The notes: generated by a model not told the origin, from the letters alone. Shown: positions 18,692 through 26,550, counted from the first letter of the stretch. The stretch: 64,000 nt of DNA from VAZQ01 sp963725185 (GCA_963725185.1 CAVRXO010000003.1:434001-498000), one strand, 5' to 3'. Numbers and translations are program-made.

Positions 18692-19441
18692 TCAACGCAC
18701 TTTCGGAAGCAAGGGGGTGGCTGGCTCCGCGGCCACGACAGTGTGCGCCGCCCCTCTTGGCGAAATCGCAAGCGAGCTATTCGATTTCCGGTTCTGACGC
18801 CATATTGGCGTATCGCCGACAGCCAACATCGCCAAGGCCGTTCGATTGTGGATCGCAAGCTTATCGTAGATATGGTGCAGATGGACCTTGACGGTACCGT
18901 CAGAAAGGTTGACTTGGCGTCCGATGTCTTTGTTCGACAATCCTTCGCATACCAAATGCATGATCTGGAGTTCGCGCTCGGTCAGTGCCGTCGACCGGCT
19001 CTCCAGAGTCGCCCGCGACCAGTGTTCGCCTTCGTGCGGCGGGTTGGGGGTGGACAACGACCTTAGCCCGGACAGCACCTCTCGCAGACAGCGCACCACG
19101 GCATCCGGCGAAGATTCCTTGGAAAGGACGCCGTGTGCCCCGCCTTCAATCAGCTTTTCGGCGCTGGCATCGTCCGACGTCGTCGAAAGAAAAATAAGTC
19201 GAGTGCAAAGCTGCTCCGATTTGGCCGCGCTGAGCACTTGGAGCCCGCTCTGGCCCGGCAGCGAGGCGTCGAGCACCGCCAAGTCCGGCGACAGGTCACG
19301 AATGGCCTGGAGGCAGGCGGTCCCGTCGCGGCAACTCGCAACGACATCGAAGTCGTCCTCGGCACGCAACACCGTCACTAGGCCGCAGACAACCACGGGC
19401 TGGGGGGCCGCAACGACGATACTAACGCACCGCGTAGCCAT
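18692..19441 (-). CDS. LuxR/NarL-type response regulator with atypical receiver
   Basis: About 249 residues starting at ATG 19441 (MATRCVSIVVAAPQPVVVCG). An in-frame start at 19486 adds 15 residues. The receiver domain keeps the phospho-acceptor Asp near residue 58 (LAVLDASLPG), Thr/Ser in FLSTTSDD and Lys in VLSKESSP. The acidic pair normally found after the first strand is replaced by Ala-Pro (VVAAPQP), which should weaken Mg binding. The C-terminal HTH is intact (LTERELQIMHLVCEGLSNKDI, GTVKVHLHHIYDKL). A 40-residue Ala/Pro-rich tail follows. It is convergent with the polysaccharide operon and has no partner kinase nearby, so it may regulate that locus independently of phosphorylation. Confidence 0.85.
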   Translation of the reverse strand: MATRCVSIVVAAPQPVVVCGLVTVLRAEDDFDVVASCRDGTACLQAIRDLSPDLAVLDASLPGQSGLQVLSAAKSEQLCTRLIFLSTTSDDASAEKLIEGGAHGVLSKESSPDAVVRCLREVLSGLRSLSTPNPPHEGEHWSRATLESRSTALTERELQIMHLVCEGLSNKDIGRQVNLSDGTVKVHLHHIYDKLAIHNRTALAMLAVGDTPIWRQNRKSNSSLAISPRGAAHTVVAAEPATPLLPKVR

Positions 19442-19878
19442 TTCGAAGCTTCCAGTTACGCCGTACTTAACGGGTACCTCGCACAATTACGGCAACTTTC
19501 TGCCATCTCCCCGATGTTACATCGCCATTTACGACATTTTTGTGGAGAAGAGTAATTCTATAACATTCAATCGTATATCGTCGTGCGGAGAAGAGAGTAC
19601 CGCCGCCTCCGCCAGCTCTTGGCGCGCCCCGCCGACGCAACGGCCTCCACCCCTGTGCTTGTGCGGGCTGTCCCGCGCGCCTCCTTCGGTTCTCCAGTCG
19701 GCGTGAATCCCGAAGCTGAACGGCCGGGGCACGCTTCAGCGACCGTCCCGAATTCATCAAGACACTTTTAGGAAACTTGTCAGGAAGGCGGACCAAATCT
19801 TCAATCAATATCAGCGAAGTTGATTGCGCACCGGTGAAGATGTCCGCATGCTTGGGTTCTCCTTTCGGCTGGGCACCA
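19442..19878. promoter_or_regulatory. Divergent intergenic region with 13-bp palindrome
   Basis: This 437-bp AT-richer gap lies between the LuxR-type regulator (minus) and a small conserved gene (plus). CGATGT-T-ACATCG at 19512-19524 is a perfect palindrome about 70 bases upstream of the regulator start, suitable as an operator or autoregulatory site. No gene was recognised here. Confidence 0.35.
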
Positions 19879-20118
19879 ATGCTTCGCAAATTCAAGATTG
19901 GTCAATTTGTGGAATATCGGTCCTCGACACGCGATCGCCAGGCGCCGGGCGGCGTCTATCAGATAACCAGCATCCTTCCGCCACGCGAGGGCAAAGGCGA
20001 GCCGGAATATCTGATCAAGAGATCGAGCGAGGGCTACGAACGGGTCGTGAGGGAAAGTCAGCTGCTGCCCACGCGGCGGTCGGAATCAAGTGAAGATGCC
20101 TCGCCAAAGCGCGGCTGA
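19879..20118 (+). CDS. Small conserved hypothetical protein (79 residues)
   Basis: Starting at ATG 19879 the protein reads MLRKFKIGQFVEYRSSTRD, then GGVYQITSILPP, EPEYLIKRSSEGYERVVRE and a short polar tail. It resembles a family of about 60-80-residue soluble proteins common in Bradyrhizobium relatives, with a FKIGQ-V-Y start and a Y-I-K-S-E-ERV-ESQL end. The N-terminal part looks like a small SH3-like beta barrel. An in-frame ATG at 19777 adds 34 residues, but these do not resemble the family. Function unknown. No operon partner is evident. Confidence 0.65.
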   Translation: MLRKFKIGQFVEYRSSTRDRQAPGGVYQITSILPPREGKGEPEYLIKRSSEGYERVVRESQLLPTRRSESSEDASPKRG

Positions 20119-20363
20119 CGGGTTTTACTCTGCGGGCAGTTTGGTCAGCCGCCCAGACCCTTTAGGGCACTGGCTTTGGCTTCCCGGCGGACTTGTGGCT
20201 TGCCGGGGTGAGCCATCGCCTCCCTGCCAAGGGTATCCTCGGTGCCGCAGGTCGAACTCGAATGCCACGGGCCTCTCACGGGGGTTACTCCTTCTTAGCC
20301 AATCTCTTTGATGTTTTCAGCGGGTCCGAGGGTTACGATCGGATTGCCTTTCCCCCGAAAGGC

Positions 20364-20410
20364 CCGGTCCCGACCATCCCCCCTCCCTACCCCCCGATGG
20401 TCGGGACCGG
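20364..20410. repeat. Perfect 15-bp inverted repeat with C-rich loop
   Basis: The left arm CCGGTCCCGACCATC (20364-20378) and right arm GATGGTCGGGACCGG (20396-20410) are exact reverse complements around a 17-nt pyrimidine-rich spacer. There is no T-run on either side, so it is not a standard intrinsic terminator. It lies immediately downstream of the stop codon of the phosphoesterase remnant and 245 bp downstream of the small plus-strand gene. Confidence 0.6.
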
Positions 20411-20412
20411 TT

Positions 20413-20694
20413 TCAATCACTCCGACCGCCCGCCGCCCCACCACCGAGTTCCTTAATCTCAAAGCGCGAGGTGCGGACGTAAAGATGCTCGGGCGCGCTG
20501 TCGTTGGTATGGCCGAGATAATCGTTGATCCCGAAAGCATCCTCGGTCGCGCGCAACGGCGAATAATGGTTATACGGCCTATAATCGGCCAGGCCACGTG
20601 GATCGCGATTGGTTATGACAATAGTAGGAATATGACCGCCGCCGAAATCCGTACGGCTATTTAGGCCGAAACCGAGCAGTCGTGAGCACCGACT
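20413..20694 (-). pseudogene. C-terminal remnant of a phosphoesterase (phospholipase C/acid phosphatase family)
   Basis: A minus-strand frame with no start codon of its own reads RTDFGGGHIPTIVITNRD, NHYSPLRATEDAFGINDYLG and FEIKELGG before a stop at 20413-20415. This is the C-terminal end of the PF04185 phosphoesterase family, in which the ...GGGHIPTIVI...NHYS-LRT-ED-FG... block is conserved. The upstream two thirds of the gene, including the metal-binding N-terminus, are missing. The frame is closed by a stop just before 20694. It is gene debris from a deletion or insertion in this accessory region. Confidence 0.7.
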
Positions 20695-21234
20695 TTATGT
20701 CTTGGGTTGTCGTCTTCATCCCCGGTGATGACGGATTTCATCAGCTGATCGCGAGCTCAGACTGATGCAGTAAACAAAGTCGAGCGCGGTGGCGTCATTT
20801 GTCGGGACGCCTACAACAAGACCAAAAAACGCAATGATTTGAGGGCAACGGGATCGTTTGCGAAGCCGATTCACCTACAGCTCGACTGCGCTGGTATCCC
20901 GGAACCAGCCGGCGTTTGGTTGGTTGCAACGCCGGGCATCTCCGCGGCGTTGCAACAATAAGGTCCTGGACCCGCTCCGCGGTGAATTGCCGCAACCCAA
21001 GTGGAAATACCGCGATACAATCAGACCCGGACGTGATCTTGGGTGTTTGCCCCAGGGTCATCGACCGGAGATTGATGCAGGACAAATCGAGGTGCATACA
21101 TGCGGGCCTTCTTCGCAACGAGCGACCGAACGGACCAACAGCGATTAGCCGAGCTTGCGACATCGCGCGCGGACAATTCGGATCCAGGTAGTTCCGCCTG
21201 GAGGGAGAGTTTCTTCAGCCTAGGCCGCATTGGG
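20695..21234. promoter_or_regulatory. Non-coding region upstream of the MASE1 kinase, with a FixK/FNR-like site
   Basis: No intact gene is seen in these 540 bases. At 21072-21085, TTGA-TGCAGG-ACAA partly matches the TTGA-N6-TCAA box of FixK/FNR regulators, with one mismatch in the right half. It lies about 150 bases before the kinase start. It is a weak call, made only because the downstream pair includes a FixJ-type regulator. Confidence 0.25.
20923..20956. repeat. 11-bp perfect inverted repeat (hairpin)
   Basis: GTTGCAACGCC (20923-20933) pairs exactly with GGCGTTGCAAC (20946-20956) across a 12-nt loop. No T-run follows. It sits in the non-coding stretch between the phosphoesterase remnant and the MASE1 kinase gene. 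Confidence 0.5.
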
Positions 21235-22881
21235 ATGGACCCCGCGATAGAAGCTGTATCGAAGCGGCGGTTGGATGCCACACCGTTTCAACGCATATAC
21301 GAGCTGCCGAAAGACGTCGTAGGCCTTGGCTATCTTGGAGGCTACGTTCTGCTCGATTGGGTCAGTGGCGTTCATCCGATCATATCTTTCGGCATTACGC
21401 CGTGGAACCCGGGCACGGGCCTGGGACTCGTGATCGTCGTGTTGTTCGGCCTCCGCATGATCCCGTACCTTTTCATCGCCCCGTTGCTCGCTGATCTCGT
21501 TAATTTGCCCACGTGGCCCCCATGGGGCGTCGAGGTCTCCACAGCGTTTCTGATCGGTGGAGGGTATTCAGCGGCGGCGCTTTTCCTTCTACGGCCATCT
21601 CTGCGTTTTGATCCGACACTGTCATCGCTGCGCGATCTCGCGTTGCTGATACTCGTGGCTGCGGCCAGCGCCAGTTTCGTTGCACTGAGCTATGTGGGCC
21701 TGTTGGTTGCGGCGGGGACACTGCCGATCGGGGAGCTGGCCTCGGCGGCGCTTCGCTATTGGGTCGGCGACCTGATCGGCGTCATGGTCGTCACACCGTT
21801 TGCGCTGATTGTGTTGACGCGCCGGCTTGCAGTACACGCCTCGCTGGAATCTGCGCTTCAGATCGCCGCTATCATCGCCGCCTTGGCGCTCATTTTTGGC
21901 AATGCTCATGAGCAGAAATTTCAGCTGTTCTACTTGCTGTTCCTGCCGATCGTATGGATTGCGGTGCGGGCGGGACTAGACGGTGTCTGCGCCGGCATCG
22001 TGATTACCCAGATCGGCCTCGTCGCTGGAGTTGAACTGCACGGCGAGGAACCCCACGATTTCATGGCCTACCAGCTTTTGATGGTCATTTTGACCATGAC
22101 GGGCCTTGTCGCCGGCGCACTTGTCGCGGAGCGTCGCCGCACCGAGTTCGAGTTACGCCTGCATCGGGACTCGCTGGCGCGCATAGCGCGGCGCGGCAAC
22201 CTGGGCGAGCTCGCGGCCGCGATCGCTCACGAGATCAACCAACCGCTGACAGCCGCCGGAACCTATACGCGGCTCGTCACAAATACGTTGCACGAAAGCG
22301 ATCCCGACCGCGCTATGGCAACGGAAACTGCGGAGAAGGCGGCCGTGCAGGTCGAGCGCGCCGCCGAAGTGGTCCGGCGGCTTCGTGCTCTGGTTCGCCT
22401 CGACCGCAAAGGGCGCGCTCCGTACAACATCGAACGGATGATCAGCGAAACCGTTGCGTTGTGCCAACCCGCCCTCGACCGCAGCCGCAGTGTTGTCCGG
22501 TGGAGCGCGGCCGCCAACCTTCCGTCCGTCATGGTTGATCTGCTGCAGGTCGAGCAGACCTTGCTCAATCTCGTGCGGAATTCGATCGAAGCGATTGAAG
22601 AATCCGACCGCCGCGAAGGCGTGATCGATATTGAAGCCGTCTCGAAGGACCCTCATCTGGTCGAAGTCCGGGTTGCCGACAATGGGCCGGGATTCCCGGA
22701 CGATTTCATTGACTCGTTCCTGCCGTTCACCTCACGGAAGGAGGAAGGGCTCGGCATCGGGCTATCCTTGTGCCGATCGATCGTGGAGGCGCATGGCGGC
22801 CGACTTTGGCTGAATCGCCACGCTCAAGGTGCCGAAGTGCATTTCACGCTTCCCGTTGCCCAGGAGATTCATCATGACTGA
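21235..22881 (+). CDS. MASE1-domain sensor histidine kinase
   Basis: About 548 residues from ATG 21235; an in-frame ATG at 21100 adds 45 less typical residues. The N-terminal 300 residues hold eight or so membrane segments of the MASE1 sensor type (VVGLGYLGGYVLLDWVSG and FGITPWNPGTGLGLVIV). The transmitter has an H box, GELAAAIAHEINQPLTAAG, near residue 328. An N box (LLNLVRNSIEAIEES), G1 (VADNGPGFPDD) and G2 (KEEGLGIGLSLCRSIVEAHGG) follow. The H box with EINQPL places it near the FixL/NtrB-like HPK4 group. It overlaps the response-regulator gene by eight bases and surely phosphorylates it. Its signal is unknown, as for most MASE1 proteins. Confidence 0.9.
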   Translation: MDPAIEAVSKRRLDATPFQRIYELPKDVVGLGYLGGYVLLDWVSGVHPIISFGITPWNPGTGLGLVIVVLFGLRMIPYLFIAPLLADLVNLPTWPPWGVEVSTAFLIGGGYSAAALFLLRPSLRFDPTLSSLRDLALLILVAAASASFVALSYVGLLVAAGTLPIGELASAALRYWVGDLIGVMVVTPFALIVLTRRLAVHASLESALQIAAIIAALALIFGNAHEQKFQLFYLLFLPIVWIAVRAGLDGVCAGIVITQIGLVAGVELHGEEPHDFMAYQLLMVILTMTGLVAGALVAERRRTEFELRLHRDSLARIARRGNLGELAAAIAHEINQPLTAAGTYTRLVTNTLHESDPDRAMATETAEKAAVQVERAAEVVRRLRALVRLDRKGRAPYNIERMISETVALCQPALDRSRSVVRWSAAANLPSVMVDLLQVEQTLLNLVRNSIEAIEESDRREGVIDIEAVSKDPHLVEVRVADNGPGFPDDFIDSFLPFTSRKEEGLGIGLSLCRSIVEAHGGRLWLNRHAQGAEVHFTLPVAQEIHHD

Positions 22882-23491
22882 TTCGATTCATATTGCGCTC
22901 ATCGACGATGATGAAGCCGTACGCGATTCCCTGGAACTCTATTTCAAGCGGAAGCTCGTCAAGGCAACCTGCTTCAAATCCGCGGAGGACTTCCTCGAAG
23001 TCATTGACAACTCCGAACCGCTTGATTGCATTATAGCCGATGTCCGGATGCCCCGAATGTCGGGTCTCGATCTTGTGGAGCATCTGAAGAGTCGCGGCTC
23101 GATCCGTCCGATCATCCTGATCACCGGGCACGGCGACATTGACATGGCGGTCTCAGCCGTTAAGGCCGGCGCGTTCGATTTCATTGAAAAGCCGTTTGAT
23201 GAAAGCCGTTTGCTGGCCAGTGTCTACGAAGCGGTGGAGAAGGGACGTCAGCAAGTGAGCAACGCAGCCGAGCTGGAACAAATGCGAGCGCGTTACGAGC
23301 TCCTATCCGCGCGACAGCGCCAGGTCATGGAATTGGCCACGGCGGGACTATCGAACCGGGAGATTGCCGCCAAGCTCAACATTAGTCCGAAGACTGTGGA
23401 GAATCATCGCGCCTGGGTCATGGAGCGAATTGGTGCCCGGAACATTGCGGATCTCGTGCGCATCGCCATTCAAATCCGCACGTCGGCATAG
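22874..23491 (+). CDS. FixJ-family response regulator
   Basis: 205 residues from ATG 22874, which overlaps the kinase stop (ATGACTGA). The receiver has the acidic triad (ALIDDDEAVRD), phospho-acceptor Asp56 (CIIADVRMPRMSG), Thr in ILITGHGD and Lys in DFIEKPFD. The C-terminal LuxR-type HTH reads LSARQRQVMELATAGLSNREI, then KTVENHRAWVMERIGA. Linker length and sequence match FixJ/TtrR-type regulators. It forms a two-component pair with the MASE1 kinase; targets are not evident. Confidence 0.92.
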   Translation: MTDSIHIALIDDDEAVRDSLELYFKRKLVKATCFKSAEDFLEVIDNSEPLDCIIADVRMPRMSGLDLVEHLKSRGSIRPIILITGHGDIDMAVSAVKAGAFDFIEKPFDESRLLASVYEAVEKGRQQVSNAAELEQMRARYELLSARQRQVMELATAGLSNREIAAKLNISPKTVENHRAWVMERIGARNIADLVRIAIQIRTSA

Positions 23492-23737
23492 ACGGAGACA
23501 TAGCGAGCTGCCAGGCACCGCCGAGGTGGAGGGCGCACAATCGCGGGGCGGCGCCTTTCGTTTACCCTCCCTGCGGGACAGTCGATCGACCTGGTCGCAT
23601 GCCCTATGGGGCCACGAGGTGGAGCGATTGGTCCGATCCCGGCGCCACCTCCCGCAGAGTCATCCTCCGGAAGGTCGCGATGTCGAACGTCACTCCCCCC
23701 GAGGTGGCCGCTTCTTGGCGCCGATGTCCTCGCGTTG

Positions 23738-24007
23738 TCAGTCAAGGTCATGCAGAGCATCGACCACATCGTCAAATTTGACGACGCGGCCAGAGCTATA
23801 CCGCACATAGGGTACCGCTTCGGCGGCACAACTGTTGGCGGCCCAAGAGGACAGGATGGCCCGCTTTTCGGGAACTGTCAGGCACGGATCCCGTACCACA
23901 TCGCGCGGACGCCGAAAAAACAGATTTGGTTGTAGGAGCCGTCCAAGCTCCTCGGCCAACGACGCGGCCGCGGTGGAAAACACGATCTTCTTAGGATAGC
24001 GCATCAT
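23738..24007 (-). CDS. Small conserved hypothetical protein (89 residues)
   Basis: The protein reads MMRYPKKIVFSTAAASLAEE, LFFRRPRDVVRDPCLTVPEK and RAILSSWAANSCAAEAVP, ending in FDDVVDALHDLD. The PRDV-DP-L---EKRAIL-SWASD-CAVE arrangement is a recurrent small soluble protein in Bradyrhizobium and relatives. A role is not known. ATG or the next in-frame ATG could be the start. It is convergent with the FixJ-like gene, with 246 bp between them that hold nothing recognisable. Confidence 0.7.
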   Translation of the reverse strand: MMRYPKKIVFSTAAASLAEELGRLLQPNLFFRRPRDVVRDPCLTVPEKRAILSSWAANSCAAEAVPYVRYSSGRVVKFDDVVDALHDLD

Positions 24008-24305
24008 TTCGATACTCCAGCATACGCTACTTCTTCGGGAGGCCCTGGCGATCAGGCGATGGATAGCAGGCCTGCGAGACGCCGGATAAATTTCAGAGGT
24101 GGGGAGCCCGCGTCAATTCGGGAGAGATGCCCAAGTCAATGCCCCCGAGATCAATCCATGGGGGTACCCCACTAGGTATCGTTGCTCACGCGTCCGAAAT
24201 AGGAAAGCCGATACACTGCCATGACCCCAACCGAGGCGGCGCTGGTGAAGCGCCATCACCAAAATTGTTGGTCACGCCAAACGTCGATCAGCAGAGGAGG
24301 CGAAA
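24008..24305. promoter_or_regulatory. Intergenic region with GGGGTACCCC palindrome upstream of DUF992 gene
   Basis: CATGGGGGTACCCCACTAGG at 24158-24177 contains a perfect 10-bp palindrome (24161-24170) about 135 bases before the DUF992 start. The same core occurs at 5691 and 9182 upstream of polysaccharide genes. AGAGGAGG at 24293-24300 is the ribosome-binding site of the downstream gene. Confidence 0.4.
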
Positions 24306-24785
24306 GTGGCACGGTATCATTGGGATCTCGCAATCTCTGGATTTCTTATCGGTCTTACGTCAGCGATGACGACATCTGCCTTCAGCGCAAGCAGCGTCAA
24401 AATCGGCGTCTTGACTTGTCAGACCTCCGTTCGCTTCGGCTTGGTCCTCGCATCACGACAGCGACTACGTTGCCAGTTCAGCTCGGATCATGGGGGCAAC
24501 CCGGAACATTACACCGGCCGCGTCATCCACGCGGGCCAAGAGCTTAGTTTCTCGGCGAAAGGCATCATGGTTTGGGAGGTGCTTGCTCCGACAAATGACC
24601 TTCCGCATGGCGAGCTCGCCGGCCTATATTGGCGCACTGGCGGCGGTGCCGCTCCGGGTCTCGGTGTCGAGCCCAAGAGGCTTGTCGAGCGATCACATCG
24701 AACTCTCGCATTGCAGCCGCTTTCGGTCGCCGGCGAGAACCTGGCATTCGGGATCGCCGGCTTCAGGCTTCGCTCGGCGCGCTGA
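24306..24785 (+). CDS. DUF992 secreted protein
   Basis: A 159-residue protein starting at GTG 24306, six bases after a strong AGAGGAGG site. A signal peptide (LAISGFLIGLTSAMTTSAFS, cleaved near SAFSA) is followed by KIGVLTCQTSVRFGLVLAS, RLRCQFSS, EHYTGRVIHAG, MVWEVLAPTNDLPHGELAG and RTLALQPLSVAGENLAFGI. These are the successive conserved blocks of DUF992 (PF06186), a small periplasmic family of Hyphomicrobiales. The two Cys (TCQ, RCQ) are conserved in the family and probably form a disulfide. Function unknown. It lies next to the accessory/core junction. Confidence 0.85.
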   Translation: MARYHWDLAISGFLIGLTSAMTTSAFSASSVKIGVLTCQTSVRFGLVLASRQRLRCQFSSDHGGNPEHYTGRVIHAGQELSFSAKGIMVWEVLAPTNDLPHGELAGLYWRTGGGAAPGLGVEPKRLVERSHRTLALQPLSVAGENLAFGIAGFRLRSAR

Positions 24786-24903
24786 GCGCCAAATCGACCC
24801 ACCAATTGCATATTCACCGTCGCAGGGACTGGGCGGCTGACACCACCGCCAAATTCGGGCCTATTCGTAAGCCTTCAGGAAATCTCCGCAAACATAAGCT
24901 GCG

Positions 24904-24951
24904 TGGTGGGCTTGGGAGGACTCGAACCTCCAACCAGACCGTTATGAGCGG
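24904..24951 (-). pseudogene. 3' fragment of a tRNA gene with CAU anticodon (putative att scar)
   Basis: Read on the minus strand, the segment runs from CCGCTCATAACGG through the T arm (GGAGG-TTCGAGT-CCTCC) and the acceptor 3' strand CAAGCCC-A-CCA. The anticodon loop CTCATAA carries CAT, so the source was a tRNA-Met or tRNA-Ile2 gene. The 5' half (acceptor 5' strand, D arm, upstream part of the anticodon stem) is absent; unrelated sequence joins at the anticodon stem. Such 3' fragments arise at the far end of elements that integrate into tRNA genes. It lies where accessory genes give way to chromosomal ones. Confidence 0.7.
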
Positions 24952-25065
24952 GACAAGAGATGTTCAATCGAACAAAAGCGACCCCGACATACGCCCCGGC
25001 GGAATGGCAGGCGCTCTCGCGCAACACTCGCGAATGCTGGGTCGAAATCCCCGAAGGCCGGATGA

Positions 25066-25188
25066 TTAGACGAGCAAAGCCACCAGCCCGGCCAGCACGA
25101 AGCCGCCGAGCAGCATGGACCAATCCCCGGTATCGAAACCGAGAAGCCGACCATCGCTGGTGAGTCGCAGTGTCGCAAGCCGTAGCAT
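25066..25188 (-). CDS. 40-residue small membrane protein
   Basis: A short minus-strand gene: MLRLATLRLTSDGRLLGFDT, then a single membrane helix (WSMLLGGFVLAGLVALLV) ending directly in the stop. Very similar miniature proteins (a polar start with SDG-L-GF-GDW, then one C-terminal helix) recur in Bradyrhizobium relatives. No strong ribosome-binding site is visible. It lies on the core side of the tRNA fragment. Function unknown; its size and single helix suggest a membrane-protein modulator, which is only inference. Confidence 0.5.
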   Translation of the reverse strand: MLRLATLRLTSDGRLLGFDTGDWSMLLGGFVLAGLVALLV

Positions 25189-25404
25189 CGGGTGACCCCA
25201 GGATGGTTGGTTCGTGGTTGCTTGGTCGGTTCGTCAGCGTGATGGCATATTAGCATGCCAAATGGCCTTTGGCTGTTGCGCGCCGGCAACGGTCGCCAAC
25301 AATCGGCAGTTAATGTGAATGGCATATGCTCGCTATTTCAGCGGCTTATCGATGGCGGCGGCGTGGCCTCAAGGCGCCCCGCCGGCGCCCGCCCCCCGCC
25401 CGCC

Positions 25405-26550
25405 TCAGCGCGGGATTGGGGCATTGGGCCTGATCTGGCCATCCGAAGGGCCGGACGGAACCGGGCGAATGTGCGAAACCTGGGCCAGCAGCCGCGCCAG
25501 ACCTCGTTGCACCGAGCTGAGCGGATTCGATCCGTCGGAGGGATCCGAAAGCTTGCTGACCGAGCTGGTTTCGGCGGCGATCTTGGGCGCGTCCCCCGCA
25601 ACGGTGATGCTGTAGTCGAGGCTCGCGACATCATGGGACTTGGTATCGGTCGCGGGATTCGCGAGCTCGCGATCCACGATGCCCTGCACCCGGCAGACTT
25701 CGGTCACCGCGTTGCAGCTGGTGGTAATGGAGTGTGGCCGCACCTTATAGCTGCGTTGGGGCCAGCGCTCCGCGAAACGACGCTTCTCCAGCAGGACCGC
25801 TTGCCGGGGCGTCATCTTGCCATGGTAGAAAACCTTGTCCGCATAAAGCTCATCGAGCGCGCGCAGCGTCTCGGCATTTGATTCCGACCAACGCGCTGCC
25901 AGCGCCGCCACCAAGCCGGCCGCGCGCCCGGCGAGCCGTGCTTGCGGCTGTTCCTGGCCTGCACCCGCGCTCGGGTCCGACGGCGGCGCCGCATCAGGCG
26001 GCGGCAGCAACGCCACGTCGATCCCATGTTGGGCTGCTTCCTCCATGCTCAACCATTTCATGGAATTGGGCGCGGCTTGGGTGATGTAGACGATGGCATC
26101 CTCAGGCAGGCCGATCTGATCCAGATAAGCACCCAGCACCGCGTTGCCCGGACCGCTTTCGGTATTTGCGCCGGCCTTTTGCACATAGGCCGCGTGAAAC
26201 CCCACCCTCGACCCCACCCCCAGGAAGCGGTGAGCGCCTCCGAGCCAAGCAACCGCGCAGGCCGATGCGCATTGGGCCGCGTCCGGTACGATGGTAGTGA
26301 AATTCCTGACCCGGATCAGCATTCCGATCCGGATTCCGGCCAAGAGGCTCCCGCCGTCGCTTCGGAACGCCACCGTCGCCTTGGACAGCGCCGCGACCTT
26401 GGTGCGAAATACATCGATGTCGTTGAGCTCGAGGTCGCCTTCGACCATGACCAGCGCCGCGGCGCCCTCGACTGGCTTGACGTCGATATTGGCCGCCCCC
26501 GCCGCCAGCGGGGCGAGCAGCAAAGCCGCAATGACAAGAACGTGGCGCAC
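25405..26550 (-). CDS. Secreted ClpP/crotonase-like protein (COG3904 type) with C-terminal NTF2-like region
   Basis: The start GTG 26550 is chosen because it has GGGGG eight bases upstream and gives a classical signal peptide (MRHVLVIAALLLAPLAAGAA); in-frame ATGs upstream give 29 hydrophilic extra residues. The mature part has VEGDLELNDIDVFRTKV, VAFRSDGGSLLAGIRIGMLI and CASACAVAWLGGAHRFLG, the fold and Ser/Gly pattern of periplasmic ClpP-like proteins. Lys/Asp of an active protease dyad are not certain. The last 120 residues (RYSESNAE-like ALDELYADKVFYHGKMTPRQ) resemble an NTF2-like domain. 381 residues. Function unknown. Confidence 0.7.
   Translation of the reverse strand: MRHVLVIAALLLAPLAAGAANIDVKPVEGAAALVMVEGDLELNDIDVFRTKVAALSKATVAFRSDGGSLLAGIRIGMLIRVRNFTTIVPDAAQCASACAVAWLGGAHRFLGVGSRVGFHAAYVQKAGANTESGPGNAVLGAYLDQIGLPEDAIVYITQAAPNSMKWLSMEEAAQHGIDVALLPPPDAAPPSDPSAGAGQEQPQARLAGRAAGLVAALAARWSESNAETLRALDELYADKVFYHGKMTPRQAVLLEKRRFAERWPQRSYKVRPHSITTSCNAVTEVCRVQGIVDRELANPATDTKSHDVASLDYSITVAGDAPKIAAETSSVSKLSDPSDGSNPLSSVQRGLARLLAQVSHIRPVPSGPSDGQIRPNAPIPR

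Noticed and set aside
24960..25163. Plus-strand frame of 67 codons next to the tRNA fragment (starts MFNRTKATPTYAPAEWQALS)
   Set aside because: Its first half has plausible codon use, but its second half is antisense to the 40-residue membrane protein, it has no clear ribosome-binding site, and I recognise no family. It may be a remnant cut by the integration event.
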